Assembly: GCA_946807835.1 (NCBI GenBank)
Contig: OX327691.1
Span: 2,244,188 to 2,308,187, forward strand
Direction: 5' to 3'
DNA length: 64,000 nt
DNA from: Ailanthus altissimus
Taxonomy: Eukaryota; Streptophyta; Magnoliopsida; Sapindales; Simaroubaceae
The notes below the pieces were generated by a model that did not search any database, was not told the origin of the DNA, and saw only the letters and a list, made by a program, of their open reading frames with translations. Positions 49,340 to 60,494 of the stretch are shown one piece after another (position 1 is the stretch's first letter; each line of letters opens with the position of its first letter). Both the position numbers and the translations under genes were made by a program.

Positions 49340-51330
49340 TGTTGAGTTCGATTAAATATGGTGTATATGTATGTGTATTTATGTTTATTTAACAAAATAC
49401 GTATCTCGTACATATTTGTGCGCAGTAAAAATATAAAAATAATTAATAAACACATATAAATATATTAATCACATTAATATATAAATTGGATTGAGGATTC
49501 ACCAATGAAACCTTTTGATCAAATAATTGCTTGAGTCCACCTGAAGTGTTCTGGTTGACAATTCTAGTAATTAACTGGGTAGGCTTGACTGTCTAGAACA
49601 ACAGTTTGATCCAACATTGGGTGTTTACCCTTGATCAATAAACAAAAGCTTGTATTGCTTTTTAATGGCTAGGCTTATTAGAGAAAATGATAAATTACAA
49701 TTTCAACATTTGAAATTGAAGTGAAAAGAAACAATTTCTTTCTTCTTTTCTTCTCAAAATGGTCGGCCAAAAAAACAAAAGCATAAACTCATATTTTTGT
49801 TTTTTTAAATAATCATTAACTCAACTTTAGTTAACATTTAACTATGGTTGAGTTATATATATTATTTAATATATTATAATATTAAAATATTTTGATTATT
49901 TAACTCCTAAATAATCATATATGTGAAATTACCAAAATACCTTTATTTGGTTACCAAGTAAACCCCCTAGTGGGTTCTACTATGCCATACACTTGGGTAA
50001 ACTTGACTAAAGGCTCACAATGCGCCATGTGTCTTTATTTAATTGGTTAATAATACTTGTCAACTAATTATTGTACTTAATACTTAAGTATTGACACATG
50101 TACATCCTGATGGTTCCTGAAACAAACATTGAATTTTACTAGATTAAACTATGCAATCCAGTACGCTACCATAATGCATAATGAACACTTCATATTGCAG
50201 GACTCTTTAGGTCTACGCATGATTCGTCAAATGGAACTATTCTATAAGTCTATGAACGGTGCCACGCATACGTCACATATATTATAAATTAGCACATTGG
50301 ACCATACAAGTTAAGGTCAAAGCACATATATATAGTCCTTCTGTTATTTATATCCTAGATACGTGGGGCATAGATCAGCATCGTCAAATCCCCATAAGAA
50401 GATCCATGAACCTATCTCTAAATTTGTATCTCAATGAATAATATACACAAACATCTTTACTATATTGTTCAACCCTATGGGAAACCTCTTTCCCGGGTTA
50501 ATTACTTATGGTTATAAGACTTTCTGAGATACAATCTCAAAGCATCTGGATATACAACTCCTTATGTGAGCTAATAGATCCCATATCTACGCACACCAAA
50601 CTCTATGAGCATCAGACCATACCCAACGACATGCAGTGGTCAGACCATGAAAGGTCTCTGACGTCCGTAGAACCTAAGTATAGTGGATCACTTACAAGCC
50701 TACCATGGTGCTCAGGTCAGAGGACCACGTATACTATGAAACGTAAAAGGACCTTTCATTGACGACTTATATAAGATGTTTATTAGGGTTCTTATGAGAC
50801 TATTCTATACCCATTCCTTACTGAATACATATATGCCTATACAAGCTTCAAGCTCATGGTCAGTTTGGAACAACCATTTGTACCATATAGATATAGACAT
50901 ACACTGATCTGATTGATAAGGTATTCATCGACAGACCTGCATCGGTGAAAATAGATCAAGAACATAATGTTTGAGAATATACTTGTATAATGACATTTTC
51001 TAACACCCGATTCAACTCTTGCAACTATGCCATTACAAGTATACTCTTAGGTCTTTGTCCCATTACAAACAAAGCTCCGACTCCTTGAATTTCATTGATT
51101 CTTATAACCTGCTAACTCTTAGCAGTCATAATTCTCAGTGTTGCCAACTCTTAGCCCTGATCTAAACTCCTTTAGATCATATCTGAACTCCTTCAGAATA
51201 TACAATGTCTGTAGCGTTACAAGCATTATATCATATAATAAAATCTAAACAATGATTTAATAAAATATACATCGTATAAATATCAAATATTCATACAAAT
51301 AAAGATGACACACAATCACTAACCCTAACA
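49340..51330 (-). repeat. Solo LTR e of the TGTTAG family
   Basis: 1991 bp with perfect duplications cttct at 49335-49339 and 51331-51335. It reads TGTTGAG to CCCTAACA on +, so it lies in inverted orientation to LTR d, 60 bp away. Confidence 0.9.
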
Positions 51331-51335
51331 CTTCT

Positions 51336-52320
51336 TTTATAGCCAACCAATTAGGTTCCTATAAGGCTTTCTTATAAGATTTGGGTTTTTCATTAGCAAC
51401 AAGTGCCATTTGATTAGTTAAGCTAGGATTTTGTTGTAACTTATATCGGGTTATCATGTTGTGTGTGTTGTTTCATGTTGATTGTTAAGGTACACTGGTT
51501 ATTTGTGTTGGTTCTGGAGGAATGCCTAAGTCTACAATTAAATCAATGCCATAATAAGCACAAGGTTCGTAGATGGTATTTGAATTTGTATTTAAGGTAT
51601 TTGAATCTCGACAGTATTCAGTTCCTTTATCGTTTTGGATAGTTTCAGTATTTTGGTTGGGTAGTGATTCATCACTTAAGGTTGTGGGAGAGACTTCATT
51701 ATTTGTTTCAATGTCCCGTGCATCTGTCTTATTGGAAGGTATTTCATGTGAATTGGGCTCTTGATATTCACAACAACTAGTGGTGGTTTATTTGCTATCA
51801 ACTTGTTCAGAGTTTGTTTATGATTGTGACTTTTGTGTCTAAGATTTTTCTTCCGAGAATGTAACAAACTCAAGAGGTACCTGCACTTGTGCACTAAGTA
51901 AGGCATTAGTTTTATAAGGGAACAAATTCTCATCAAATACCACATGTCTTTATATGTAAACTCTATTTTATGATGTGTGGAGACAATGGTAACCCTTATG
52001 TACAGGGCTATGTCCAATAAATACATATATATGTGTCTTTGGCAAGAATTTATTTTTCTTTTTATCACACAACTGAGGATAACATCTACAAACTAAGCTG
52101 CGTAAATTTTTATAGTCAAGATCTCTTTGACATAATTTTGAAAAATGAGTTTCCATATTTAAAACTAAAGATGGAATTCTATTTATAATATAAATAGCCA
52201 TAAAGAATGCATCAACCCAATAAGATAGAGGCATATTTGCATGGAAGAGTAAAGTCAAATTGATCTCGACAATATATCGATGTTTTCTTTCTGCAATTCT
52301 ATTTTGCTTGGGGGTATTAC
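51336..52320 (-). pseudogene. Copia integrase C-terminal part and linker to RT
   Basis: The frame at 52360-51968 on - contains NSNTPKQNRIAERKHRYIVE (integrase third catalytic region, with the Glu of AERKHR), then PLSYWVDAFFMAIYIINRIPS and KTHIYVFIGHSPVHKGY. A frame change leads into Ser/Thr-rich linker sequence up to 51336. The N-terminal integrase lies beyond solo LTR f. Confidence 0.88.
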
Positions 52321-54415
52321 TGTTAGCGTCGGTGCTTATGTGCCATCCCTGAATATACATATAATTGTGTATTTATACAAGTGTACATTCCTATTAAATC
52401 GCTAATACCCATTTATATAGTACTATGCAATGTAACGTTGCAGACATTGATGATCTAAAGAAGTTCGGATCAGATCTAAAGGAGTTTAGATAAGGGCTAA
52501 TGGTTAGCCATGCTGAGAAATATAAATGCTAAATGTTAGCACAGCTAAGGGTTAGTTGGTTATAATACTCAGCAAATCTAAGAGTTGGAGTCTTGTCTAT
52601 AATAGGACATAGACCTGAGAATATACTAGTAACTGCATAGTTGCAGAAGTTACAATCAGGTGCCAAGAAATGCTAGTTGTGTAAGTATGTTCTCAAATAA
52701 TTGTCTATGATCTATTTTTACCGATGCGGGTCTGTTAGTGGATACATTAAATATATATCAGCATATGTCGTACCTATAGGGTATAGATGGTCCTTCCTAG
52801 CCGATTGTGAGCTTGAAGCTTGTATTGACATATGGACATCCAGTTAGGACTGGATATTTGACAGACTCATGAGAGCCTCCAATAGACATCCTATATAAGC
52901 CGTCAACGAAGGGTCCTCTTGAGTTGAGTAGTATATGTGGTCCTTTGACTTGAGTACCATGCTGGGCTTGTAAGTGATCCATCATACTTTGGTTCCACGC
53001 ATGTCACAGACCTTTCATGGTATGACCGTTGGGTGTAACTGGGTATGGTCCGATGCTTATGGAGTCCGGTATGTACATATATGGGATTCGTCAACTCATA
53101 TAGGGAGTTCGATATCCAGATGCTTCGAGACTATATCTCAAAAAATCTTGTGGCCACAGGTATCAATCCCTGGAAGGAGTTCTGTCAGGGTAGAACAATA
53201 TGGCAAAAGAGTTTACGCATATTGTTCAGTGAGATACTAGTTTGGAGATAAGACATGGATTGGCACTAGGGGATTTGACGGTGATAATCTATATCCCCGC
53301 ACATCCTGAATATCATAACAGAAGGACTATATGTATGCGTTGTAACCTCAACTTGTATGGTTCAACGCACTGTTTTGTATATCCATGACGTGTACGTGTG
53401 GCATTACTTACGGACTCATGGAATAGTTTCATTTGACGAATTAGGCGTAGGACTTAGGGAGTCTCTCAATATGGAGTGTACTCGTTGTGTATTAGGGCAG
53501 TATGCCGGATTAAATTATTTAATCCAGCAATATCACAAAAATACGTGCGTATCTGTATTTACGTATTAAATACAATAATTAATTAATAATTGTTATTTAC
53601 TAATTGTATTATGACACATGGCATATTATGGACTCTCAGTTGAGTTTACCCAAGTGTGAAATTTAGTGAGACCCACTAAGGGGTAAACTTGGTAACTATT
53701 TATGAGGGGCAAAATAATCATTTTTTACTTTAATTATTTAATGGTTAAATAATTAAAATATCTCTCTTATTATATTATGTAATATATTATTATATTATTA
53801 TTTATATTATATAATATATTTATATTATATATATTATTATTTTATTATATATATATATATATATAAAGAAAGAGAGAGAAGGAGGAGGTGTGTGCAAGTA
53901 TGGCCATTTGGCCAAGAAAGAGAAGAGAAGAAATGGAGAAGAAGAAGAGAAGAAGAAAAAGTAGGAAAAGAAAGAAAGAAAAAATAAAAGGGGAAATGAA
54001 ATTATTTTATTTTTTCTATGCTTCTATTTGGAGTAATTGTGAATTATTTCAAATTCTTCATTTTTTATTCTTTTGAAAAAAAAGATAAAAACATACACCG
54101 GTTATTTTGGGGTTTAAGAGTTAAACCCAGTGCTGCGTATATGGTTGCTGTTCTAACTCACCAAGTTCATCGTACTGGTGACTAGAACTGTCTGCGAGTT
54201 AGTCTGCATGCGGACTCTGAAAAAATACGTGTATAACATTACACGTTGAGATAAATTTTCTATTCTATAAATATATTAATGCGATTAATATATTTTATTT
54301 ATTGTGTTTATTATAAGTTTCACGCTTCCGTCAGACTAAAATATATATTTAATATGTATTTAGGCAATAGATACAACAGCACATACATACAACCACATGT
54401 ATTAGATCCCCAACA
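52321..54415 (+). repeat. Solo LTR f of the TGTTAG family
   Basis: 2095 bp, starting TGTTAGCGTCGG and ending ATCCCCAACA. Flanks attac (52316-52320) and attaa (54416-54420) match at four of five bases. An AT/TA-rich microsatellite and a purine-rich GAAGAAGAGAAG tract lie at 53780-53990. It splits the integrase of the minus-strand copia. Confidence 0.88.
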
Positions 54416-54420
54416 ATTAA

Positions 54421-56230
54421 GGCATGAAAATTATTGAATTATCCTACATTAACTAAGGTGTTCCTTAAAGCCATTAGATGTGAAATCTCCTCCTCCATCA
54501 CTTTGAAATTATTTAATCCTTTTGTCGAATTAATTTTTCACCTATTTTTAAAACTTAAAAAAGCAGTACAAAAAAAAAATTGATTTCCTTTTTAATGGAT
54601 ATATTCATACATAACATGTTGCATCATCAATAAAAATAACATAATATTAGAATTTTTATTTAGAAAGAATAGGGCGGCCTTATAAGTCACAATGAATTTT
54701 TTTTTTATGAAGGAAAATCGTAAATTTTATTTGAAGATTTAAAAGGAAGTTTGCAATTTTTTCTTTTTTGGTAACTTTCACAAATAGTATTTTTATTAAC
54801 CCAACTACCAACATCAATAAAATGCTTATTATGTAAAAACTTGATAGATTTAAAATGAGGATGTCGTATTCGTTGATGCCATGTGTTTAAGGGAGCCTTG
54901 CTTGTCCTGGTAACATTTAAAGCCTCATGGTGGTCCTCCTCCAAAGCGTATAGCCTTTCTTTTTTATATCCCTCTGCCAAAATTATTCCCTGTTGATCCT
55001 TAACAAAAAATCCATTTAAGTTAAATTCAATAATACAAGAATTATCTTTAGTTAGTTATCCTACGAATAAGAGATTCTTTTTCAATCCCGATACAATTAA
55101 AAATATCTTTTAGATTAATATTACCAATCTTAGTGGTTAACTTTGAGTAACCAATGTAAGAAAATTTTAAATTATCTTTGTTCCCTACAATAATAGCGTC
55201 ATTACCTTCGTATGTTCTGAGGTTAAGGATTTTACCTAGGTCATTGGTCATGTGAGCTGTTGCACCAGAGTCGGCATAAAAATTCGCATTTTTTTTCTTC
55301 ATCAAAGTTCACGGCTACCAGAGCTTAGAGAAGCTTTTTGATTTATGGTGTATTCTTATACCTATGTCTGCACTCATCAGCCATATGATTTGGCTTGTGA
55401 CAGATTTGGCAAATTACTTTTTCCTTTTGTTGTTTCAATATTTGTTGCTTGTTCCCTTATTGATTTGAGTTCATGGTTTGATTTAATTTTGGATTGTTTG
55501 ATCCGCTTATGTTTACTCTTCTTGCAGGGGTAAAGCCGTAAGCTTTTGAATTGAAATATCCGCCATGATTTCCTCTTCCTGTTTGAGTGAGATATGCTTG
55601 TGCATGATCAATGGAGATTTTAGTTTCTTCTTCTTGGCTAACTAAAATCTGCTAATAATTTTCAAGGGCCATAACAAATTACTTGAACGAGGGATATGGT
55701 GGTTTAGAGAGCATAGCCAAACGAAAATCTTGGTATTTCATTCTTAGCCCTTTAGCAAGATTGAAAACCTTGTCCAAGTCTGCCATTAGTTTATTTATGG
55801 CTGCCAAACAATCACAAAGATATTTGAATTTTTGAAGATATTCTTTAAGAGATAAAGACCCCCTTTTCGAGGTCAGAAGTCGATTTATGAGATGTACCTC
55901 CTTCTCATTGGTTGTGGGCATTAGTTAATCCTCAAGGAATTTCTAAACTTGATATGCAGTTTCAACACCAATGATGGCACTCAATACCCCTTCTGTCATT
56001 AATCATAATAGCCAAGAGATAAGGAGACCATCATTGTTTTCCCAAAAAGCAAATTCTGGATTCATCACTTTCCTTCAATCATCACTCTATATTTCAACAG
56101 ATGGCTTATCATCAGTTGTGAGATGATGAAGAACTTTAAGGGAATGAATCAATGGAAAAACTTGAGAACGCCACAACAAGAAATTGGTTTGATTACGTTT
56201 AATTGAAATAAAACTCGTACATTGGTGAAA
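54421..56230 (-). pseudogene. Copia gag, protease and integrase N-terminal part
   Basis: Read on -. Gag at 55921-55679 (SLSLKEYLQKFKYLCDCLAAINK). A damaged zinc-knuckle region at about 55370-55500. Protease at 55305-55048 (NFYADSGATAHMTND, active site DSG). The GAG-pre-integrase/HHCC region at 54980-54705 (TWHQRIRHPHFKSIKFLHNK, then CESYQKRKNCKLPF). The catalytic core is reduced before LTR f. Several stops separate the pieces. Confidence 0.88.
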
Positions 56231-56313
56231 GGCTTATATGTTTAGGCTTGGTTCTTTGGAAAATGATGAAAGAGATGAGTTTGTGCTGGAACTCATGGTA
56301 GGCTCTGATACCA

Positions 56314-56750
56314 TAAAGAATCTAAAAGGTATATTGAAATTCTGTGTATATTCAAGGTTGAAGAGTGATACATATTTATATACAAAGCAATATGATTATT
56401 GGAACAAAAATAAGAAAAGAAATCTTTCTAATAAAGGCTGATTCTGTACAGCCAATTATGGTAAATAAAAACAGAGAAAAGAAATCTTGATGAGGAATTT
56501 ATGCTGTCATACGGACTCCTTGCTGTCATTGTATTTTGACAATCAATAAATTCTTTGTTTATCATGCTGTATATTTTGTATTTTATTAATGAATGAATTC
56601 CTTGCTGTCCTGCTGTGATACAGATGAATTCTTTGCTGATTCCTTGCTGCTGTCATGCTATGATACAAATTCCTTGCTGATTCTGTGATACAGATGGATT
56701 CTTTGCTGATTCCTTACTGCAGTCATACTATGATACGGATTCTTTGCTGT
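56314..56750 (-). repeat. 5' LTR of the minus-strand copia
   Basis: About 437 bp, roughly 90% identical by eye to 45237-45680. The primer site lies at its inner edge (56302-56313). Confidence 0.85.
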
Positions 56751-57738
56751 AATTATATGTATTAGGTTAATAAATTAAAAAAAATTGATAAAATTCAATT
56801 ACATATTAAATTAAAAAATCTAACCTTAGAAATAAAAATTTAAGTTATTTTGAAATAAAGAGTTATAGAATTTATCAAAAATAATATTATGAAAATCATA
56901 AAAAAAAATTAGAAAAATAAAAAGTTAAAGAGATAAAACTAATTTTTTTGGAGTCTTCAATCTTCTAATCTTCTTAATCATCTAAAAATTACTCTTTCTC
57001 TCTCTTATTCTCTTTTATCTTAATTCTTCAAAATAGGTATTTTGATCTTTTATTTGTAAGTTTATGTTTTCAAATTAAGGTAAAATATTAAATAAAAGTC
57101 AAATTAAGATACTATTCATATAGTATTATTTATATATCGCCGCGGCACTAGATTTTGGACTCCTAGGCATTGTGCACACTATCTTGAGTGCTTTGAGCTG
57201 ATACTATAGTAAAGTTATTATAGCTCGTCATTGTAGCAACTACTGTAGCATGGTACTATAGATATTTGGATATTTTTGACTTATTTTCTTTGGTTTTCAT
57301 CTTATTTGTTCAATTGATTACAAACTTATAAAATAACAATAAAATACATAAATAATCAAATAATCTTAATTTTAATAAATAAATATTAAGTTTGAAAGAT
57401 GAAAATATTATACATAATTAACCCTTATCAATGGGTTAGTCATGTATCCCTAATGGCCTAGTGCACACGAGGTTGTGTGTCCCCTTAAAAGGGATAGATT
57501 GTAACTTCCGAGATCCAAGATGCTTGAGGCCATACATAACAGAATCAAGATGAATGAGGAGAGAGTAAAGTTGTCAGAATCCCACACCGTCTTGTTAGAT
57601 AAAGTTTCTAAGCTATATATGTAGAACTCCCTCTTAATCAGTATGAAGACTTTTGAGGAGACCTAAAACAAAACCGTGCTAGCCCGGGTCCAGGCCCAAA
57701 GTAGATAATATCATACTATGTGGGAACGAACCATTACA

Positions 57739-58627
57739 TTGTGCATTTCATTACTTTATGATTGCTTGATACATCAATTTGGGATGGATAGGATAATATT
57801 TAGGAAGTGTAACATTACTCTATATTATACACATAAAAGTAGAATATGAATAATATTATATTTTTTTAAATGATTTCAAAATTTTTATCTTAAATGATTT
57901 CAAAATTTTTATCTTAAATGATGTCTCAGATAATTATTAGATGGTAAAATAATATAATAAATAATTTTAAAAATTACATTATTTTATTATTTAATAATTA
58001 TTTAACACCTTAATTTGAAATAAAAATATTATAATAATATTTAAAAAAATATAATATTACTCAATAAACATACCTCCACATTCTCTATATGAAAATTATC
58101 ATCATCAAATTTAAAATTTGTTACAACAATTATGAATAAAGACATAAATAAAGAGTTGAATCATTTGTAATGATATCTTAATTTAAAATAGTAAGGTTAA
58201 TTTTTTCATATATCTTTTTTCTTAATTTTTTGAATTATATCTTGAACAATGTATATGACTAGATCTATATCTAAATACTTTGTTCCTAACGTTTTAAGGA
58301 CATTATGCTATCATTTGATCTTGATCTATTTAAAACAGAAATTTTATTGTTGGAGATGCAAATTGTGAAGATTCTAACCATTGAATGGAATTAAAAATTG
58401 AACATTTATATGTTTAACTAAAATGAAAACAGCATTAAACAGAACTAAAATTTTCGAATTTAATTTTGGTTAAAATCTATTTTGATTAATTTACAATATA
58501 ATAAACTTCAAATTTTCCATTCAACACCTTACAATGTATTTGAAATAAATATATTATAGACAGTAATAAAATTTTATTAAAAAAATTATGAAATAGGAAC
58601 AATTTAATTTTATTTGAATTTAAAACA
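57739..58627. other. Gene-flanking AT-rich spacer
   Basis: No gene. It contains a perfect two-copy 24-bp tandem repeat (57867-57890, 57891-57914) and the MITE-like hairpin listed separately. It forms the 3' flank of ATPD. Confidence 0.6.
57851..58059. repeat. MITE-like imperfect inverted repeat
   Basis: Arms TAATATTATATTTTTTTAAAT (57851 on) and its reverse complement (ending 58059) enclose a further imperfect stem (AATTATTAGATGGTAAAATAAT against AATTATTAAATAATAAAATAAT). The total is about 209 bp, AT-rich, non-coding, typical of a small MITE near a gene. Target duplication not resolved. Confidence 0.55.
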
Positions 58628-58633
58628 TTTATT
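58628..58633 (-). promoter_or_regulatory. Possible ATPD polyadenylation signal
   Basis: TTTATT on + gives AATAAA on -, about 200 bases after the ATPD stop codon. The position suits a plant 3' UTR, but the region is so AT-rich that chance matches are likely. Confidence 0.3.
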
Positions 58634-58834
58634 TTTAATCTAATTCGTAATTTTTTTTTATATTAATATGTTTTATAATATAAAATTAAATAATCATATT
58701 TAAATTATATTAATTAAAAAAAATAAAAATCTAAGAAACTAAAACAATCATCGGATCCGCCCATTAATTATCCGAAAATACACGCATTTAAGTTTAACAA
58801 ATCTTGTACAAATTCAAAAAGAAATCCAATAAAC

Positions 58835-59530
58835 TCATACAGCAAGTTGGATGTCACCCAAATCAATCTGAGCCGCAATCTCCTCTAACTGCGTCTTCAC
58901 ACTCATATCAACCAACTTGGACCCGCCTTTCCCGTACCGGATCGTAAAACCCGCCACCAAACTCGGGTCAATCACAGTCTTAATCCTCACATTCTTGGCC
59001 CCAGTCAACTTCTGCACTTGCTTGGCTATCTGCGCCAGATGCTCTGACTCCAATTTCACCACTGAGCTCACGACAGCCAGCTCCGTCTCCGTTATCTTAT
59101 TATAAACCGCCTCGAATTCCTTGACGATGTCCTTGATAGCATCGACCCTCTTGGCGTCAATCAAGATGTTCAAGAAATTTTCCGTGTGGGGTTGCAGCGC
59201 CGACGACTTACTAATTTCATCCACCACTTGTCGTTTCTTGGCGACGTCGATGGTTGGGTTGGCGAAGAAGTCGAGCACCTGCTTGTCAGCGAATATCTTC
59301 TCGATCTTTTCGACATCAGAGCTGGTGGTATCGAGAGTGTTATTGGATTTGGCGACGTCGGCGAGCGCCACGGCATAGCTGGAGGCCACAGTTGCCGACA
59401 TTCTCACTCCACGAGCGCCACGGCGAGGGGCCGCGGCGAGCTTCAGAGTGAGAGGGTTTCTTGGTGCGGAGGTGGGTAAGAGATTCGACTGCAGTGATAG
59501 CGTTGTGGGAGTCTGCTGGAGAGACGCCAT
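58835..59530 (-). CDS. ATPD: Chloroplast ATP synthase delta subunit precursor (nuclear-encoded)
   Basis: A 231-residue intact single-exon frame. Residues 1 to about 45 form a chloroplast transit peptide, rich in Ser/Thr/Leu and Arg with no acidic residue, ending in RRGARGVRMSAT. The rest is the OSCP/delta domain, starting YAVALADVAK and ending with FTIRYGKGGSKLVDMSVKTQ, the family signature near the C-terminus. Delta sits on top of the CF1 head and links it to the peripheral stalk, so that proton flow drives ATP synthesis at the thylakoid. I chose the ATG at 59530 because it opens the transit peptide (MASLQQTPTTLSLQ). An in-frame ATG at 59683 would add 51 residues unlike a transit peptide and is more likely 5' UTR. 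It is the only intact host gene in the window. Confidence 0.95.
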   Translation of the reverse strand: MASLQQTPTTLSLQSNLLPTSAPRNPLTLKLAAAPRRGARGVRMSATVASSYAVALADVAKSNNTLDTTSSDVEKIEKIFADKQVLDFFANPTIDVAKKRQVVDEISKSSALQPHTENFLNILIDAKRVDAIKDIVKEFEAVYNKITETELAVVSSVVKLESEHLAQIAKQVQKLTGAKNVRIKTVIDPSLVAGFTIRYGKGGSKLVDMSVKTQLEEIAAQIDLGDIQLAV

Positions 59531-59720
59531 TGTTGCTTTGCAGAGCTTCTGAGTTCGAGTGGGATTGAGTGAATTGAGACGGATGGTAGTGGTTTTTGAG
59601 GGTAATGCGTAATGGACGGTACAGAGAGAGATAGGGGTGATTATCTTTTCGCGTGGAGAATGAGATTGGAGGAGGATAGCCACTTACACCTTGTGCCTAT
59701 GACAGGTTGACACGTGGATG
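59531..59720 (-). promoter_or_regulatory. ATPD upstream region with G-box and I-box-like sites
   Basis: CACGTG (G-box) at 59711-59716 lies about 180 bases before the ATG, in the context CCACGTGTCA on -. A GATAATC I-box-like motif on - is at about 59639-59645. The G-box plus I-box pair is common in light-regulated nuclear photosynthesis genes. No convincing TATA box was seen between them and the ATG; several plant photosynthesis genes are TATA-less. The start of transcription cannot be read from sequence. Confidence 0.5.
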
Positions 59721-60219
59721 ACAATCATAATTCGTACATCTAATCTTGACTTCTCAAGTTAGTTTGATGGACTCGCCCATACGTGAGAGTGTCTTCCTCT
59801 TCCGTGTTACATATTAATGTTATGACTTGTAACATCGGCCACACAAGTGCCCGACTCCTACTAAATTGACCAAATTAGTTAAAAGCTAATGAATTTCACC
59901 AACATTACATAATATGTAATTATTTACTACATGAAATATAAATTAAATATCTTCCCAATTAGGTTTGAACTAGACATTTTGTATCACTATAACAAATTTT
60001 ATTAATTAAATTAACTAACACTCATATGATTAGATAAAATTAACAAAAAAAAGAGGTATTTTAATATTTTAATAGATGATGTATAACTCTTTGATATATA
60101 TGAATAAATTACATTCTTATTTTAAAATTTATGAAAATGTAAAAATTGTATATATATATATATATATATATGTAGTTATAAAGTGTAAAATAAAATATAA
60201 TGTATTGTAAAATAAGTGT
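59721..60219. other. AT-rich spacer
   Basis: No gene. A TA microsatellite at 60149-60171. It separates the ATPD promoter from the next copia fragment. Confidence 0.6.
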
Positions 60220-60456
60220 TGCGATTACAATACAAGACTCAATAATCACTAAGAACTAAGAAATAGATATTATAGCCTTAAACAGTACAAGTTCAAAAGA
60301 CTTATTGCAGGACTTGATTATTACAAAGCATAGACAAAATTAAAGGGATCATAGCAAACCTTAGAAGAATTGAAAGAAAGAGAGAGACAGAAAACTAGAG
60401 CCGTTTAGCCTAAATGACTCTAAGAACTAAATCGAATGAGTTTTAGCTGAGAACAT

Positions 60457-60494
<38 letters not shown>

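Larger units (their letters stand above)
45237..56750 (-). mobile_element. Ty1/copia element nested in the Athila-like 5' LTR
   Basis: The 3' LTR is 45237-45680 and the 5' LTR 56314-56750, about 440 bp each. The tRNA-Met primer site is at 56302-56313 (GCTCTGATACCA on +), directly beside the 5' LTR. The polypurine tract (CTTGAGGGGGCT on -) adjoins the 3' LTR at about 45681-45692. The flanks share AATTA (45234-45238 and 56751-56755). Gag, protease, integrase, RT and RNase H occur in copia order, interrupted by three solo LTRs (d, e, f). The 3' LTR starts TGATAAACAT but the 5' LTR lacks about 10 terminal bases, so its exact ends are uncertain. Confidence 0.9.
39701..57430 (-). mobile_element. 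Second pol-less Athila-like element, interrupted by copia
   Basis: The 3' LTR is 39701-41000 (1300 bp). The 5' LTR is 44590-45238 plus 56751-57430 (about 1330 bp when rejoined). Ends read TGATAAGGGTTAA on -. The flanks acggg (39696-39700) and atggg (57431-57435) fit a target duplication with one change. A degenerate Athila-type primer site is at about 44568-44588 and a polypurine tract at about 41001-41023. The 3.6-kb interior holds gag-protease relics but no RT, RNase H or integrase. It is the same family, in the opposite orientation, as 16656-38062. Confidence 0.88.
39348..57738 (+). mobile_element. TRIM element split by a nested Athila-like element
   Basis: Short LTR copies lie at 39348-39589 and 57500-57738. 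They share CGAGATCCAAGATGCTTGAGG, AGAATCC.ACA.CG.CT, ATGTAGA..CC and CAATATCATACTAT-type blocks, and run from TGTAAC to TTACA. The primer site TGGTATTAGAGC (tRNA-Met type) is at 39593-39604, and a purine stretch AAAAGGGATAGAT lies just before the right LTR. The interior is about 175 bp without a gene. The rest is the 39701-57430 insertion. No clear target duplication was found. Confidence 0.8.

Noticed and set aside
47321..53569. Several frames of 60-90 codons in solo LTRs d, e and f
   Set aside because: LTR sequence is non-coding in other family copies, and the frames are not conserved between copies.
58917..59479. Four frames on + over ATPD
   Set aside because: They are antisense shadows of a well-recognised conserved gene.
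59531..59683. N-terminal extension of ATPD by 51 codons
   Set aside because: The family's transit peptide starts at the ATG at 59530; the extension lacks transit-peptide character and lies in the likely 5' UTR.
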